From contig JBLHKE010000557.1 in assembly GCA_047619485.1 (NCBI GenBank), forward strand, positions 1 through 5,430: DNA of 5,430 nt, in the 5' to 3' direction. The notes under the pieces were generated by a model that had not been told where the DNA came from, did not search any database, and was given only the letters and a program-made list of their open reading frames with translations. A program made the position numbers and the translations under genes. Source of the stretch: JBLHKE01 sp047619485 (GTDB lineage: Bacteria; Verrucomicrobiota; Verrucomicrobiia; Verrucomicrobiales; DEV007). Below, piece after piece: positions 3,885 to 5,430 of this stretch; position 1 is the first letter of the stretch, and each line of letters begins with the position of its first letter.

Positions 3885-5430
3885 ATGAAGTTCAAACACA
3901 ACTTCCCCAGCCCAGAGATCCGCTTCAAGGGGATCCCGGTGTCGCGTGGAATCGCACGCGGCCCAGTATTCGTGCGCGGTGGTGTGTTTGAGGAACCCGA
4001 CACCTACGATATCGAGGATTCCGCGGTCGAGGACGAACTGGCGCGGTTCGAGCAAGGGCTGATTCGCACCCGGGAGCAGATCCGGGCGCTCCAGCAATCG
4101 ATTTCCCACGATGTCGGCAGTGCTGACGCGAGTATTTTTGACGCCCATCTCCTCGTACTGGAAGATCGCAGTGTGCTCGACGAGGTGGTGCGGTCGCTGC
4201 GCGCAGACAAGGTGAATATCGAATCGATCTTTTACCGCATCATGAATCGCTACATGGATTCGCTGCGCAAGATCGACGATCCCTACCTGCGCGAGCGCGT
4301 GGTCGATATCGAAGACGTCACCAAGCGTGTCGTAGGCAACCTCACCAACACTGGCACCAGCCCAGCCGCTGCCGATCGCACAGCACACACCGAACACGTT
4401 CTCCTAGCACACGACCTCACCCCGAGCGACACGGCTTCGATGGACCGGACCCTGGTGCGCGGGTTTGCGACCGAGGTCGGTTCCTACACCTCTCATACGG
4501 CGATCATCGCACGCTCGCTCAACGTTCCGGCGGTGGTCGGATTGCAGAACATCACGCAAAACCTGCACACCGGACAGGAAATCCTGCTCGATGGCTACAA
4601 CGGTCTCGTCATCCTCGACCCAACCGAGGCAACCATTGCCGAATACGAGGAACTCCAGCTTGAACAAGAGAAGATCGCAGCCCAGCTCGACGAACTCACC
4701 GACGAGCCCTGCCAGACGACTGATGGGCGCCTCATCACGCTTTCGGCCAACATTGAATTCGAGCACGAGGCTGCCCTAGTGAAAACCAAGGGCGCGCGCG
4801 GCGTCGGCCTCTACCGCACCGAGTTCCTCTACCTCAACTCCCCTCACCTCCCATCCGAAATAGAGCAGGCGAAAGTCTACACCCGGATCGTCAAGGAAAT
4901 CAGCCCAGACAGCGTGATCTTCCGCACGATGGACATCGGTGGCGACAAGATGCCGGCGGAGCTGCGCGGCATCGAGGAACAAAATCCCTTCCTCGGCTGG
5001 CGTGGCATCCGGGTTTCGCTCGAGCGCCCCGATGTTTTTAAAACCCAGCTGCGGGCGATCTTGCGCGCCAGCGCGTTTGGGGGTGTCGGCGTGATGTTCC
5101 CGCTGGTATCATCGGTCGACGAAGTCCGCCGCGCCAAAGTGTTAGTCCGAGAAGCGAAGGCGGAGCTCGCCGCCGACGGGGTTCCGTTCGACGATAGTAT
5201 CGAAATTGGGGCGATGATCGAGGTTCCCAGCGCGGCCATCACCGCTGACCAAATCGCGGGCGAAGTCGATTTCTTTAGCATCGGCAGCAACGACCTGATC
5301 CAGTACACGATCGCCGTCGACCGCGTCAATGAGCGTGTCGCCAATCTCTACCAACCTGCCCATCCGGCGATCCTCAGGCTTCTTCGGCAAGTCATCGATG
5401 CTGCCCACAACGGAGAAATCTGGGTCGGCA
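3885..5430 (+). CDS. ptsI: PTS Enzyme I (PEP-protein phosphotransferase), 3' end cut by the window
   Basis: 515 codons are visible of a protein usually near 575-590 residues. It autophosphorylates with PEP on a His and passes the phosphate to HPr. N-terminal part: KGIPVSRGIARG (15-26), the helical HPr-binding region with DPYLRERVVDIEDVTKR (132-148), and the phospho-His motif SYTSHTAIIARSL with His204. C-terminal PEP-binding barrel: GVGLYRTEFLYL (306-317), RTMDIGGDK (347-355), NPFLGWRGIR (367-376) and VDFFSIGSNDLIQYT (461-475). The visible part ends at NGEIWVG, just before the expected MCGE active-site Cys motif. The frame is open from a TGA at 3819-3821; GTG 3834 could add 17 residues, but ATG 3885 fits the family start better. 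The bases before the His read VGSYTSH rather than the commoner GGxTSH, a mild difference. The spacer from ptsH is 76 bp. Confidence 0.96.
   Translation, partial: MKFKHNFPSPEIRFKGIPVSRGIARGPVFVRGGVFEEPDTYDIEDSAVEDELARFEQGLIRTREQIRALQQSISHDVGSADASIFDAHLLVLEDRSVLDEVVRSLRADKVNIESIFYRIMNRYMDSLRKIDDPYLRERVVDIEDVTKRVVGNLTNTGTSPAAADRTAHTEHVLLAHDLTPSDTASMDRTLVRGFATEVGSYTSHTAIIARSLNVPAVVGLQNITQNLHTGQEILLDGYNGLVILDPTEATIAEYEELQLEQEKIAAQLDELTDEPCQTTDGRLITLSANIEFEHEAALVKTKGARGVGLYRTEFLYLNSPHLPSEIEQAKVYTRIVKEISPDSVIFRTMDIGGDKMPAELRGIEEQNPFLGWRGIRVSLERPDVFKTQLRAILRASAFGGVGVMFPLVSSVDEVRRAKVLVREAKAELAADGVPFDDSIEIGAMIEVPSAAITADQIAGEVDFFSIGSNDLIQYTIAVDRVNERVANLYQPAHPAILRLLRQVIDAAHNGEIWVG

Noticed and set aside
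3729..4397. 222-codon minus-strand open frame opposite ptsI
   Set aside because: It lies opposite well-conserved Enzyme I coding sequence and shows no recognisable domain. It is a shadow frame in GC-rich DNA.

Overview
The window most likely comes from the chromosome of a member of the Verrucomicrobiota. This is inferred from the proteins, not from a database search: an FmdB-type zinc-ribbon protein with a Gly/Ser tail, a lipoprotein L,D-transpeptidase of the style common in that phylum, and an hprK-ptsH-ptsI cluster. None of the five start codons has a convincing Shine-Dalgarno sequence.

Left part (1-1184): two divergent genes. An fmdB-like gene on the minus strand (42-437) has a tail written by two minisatellites. 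A lipoprotein L,D-transpeptidase gene is on the plus strand (GTG 576 to 1184). The 138-bp divergent spacer holds a perfect 10-bp inverted repeat around a run of eight C. Candidate terminators follow both genes.

Middle part (1185-2516): about 1.3 kb with no convincing gene but dense in structured repeats. A 322-bp MITE-like element with perfect inverted ends and a TA target duplication (1333-1654) carries inside it a second, 159-bp MITE (1360-1518) flanked by a TACA duplication. A second, about 97% identical copy of the 159-bp MITE, flanked by TAAA, lies at 2279-2437, just upstream of hprK. Between them are a strong GC-rich hairpin (1694-1734) and two diverged copies of a roughly 115-bp structured motif (1747-1866 and 2030-2143). 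The two copies keep the same closing stem and terminal hairpin although the sequence of those stems differs, including a compensatory pair change. I do not recognise this motif. It is the best candidate here for something undescribed. A doubtful 73-codon reading frame lies between the copies.

Right part (2517-5430): a same-strand cluster of HPr kinase/phosphorylase, HPr with both the catalytic His and the regulatory Ser, and Enzyme I (cut by the window edge just before its expected active-site Cys motif). Enzyme I takes phosphate from PEP and passes it to His21 of HPr, while HPr kinase modifies Ser52. No sugar permease (EII) is visible here, so a regulatory rather than a sugar-transporting phosphorelay is possible but not shown.
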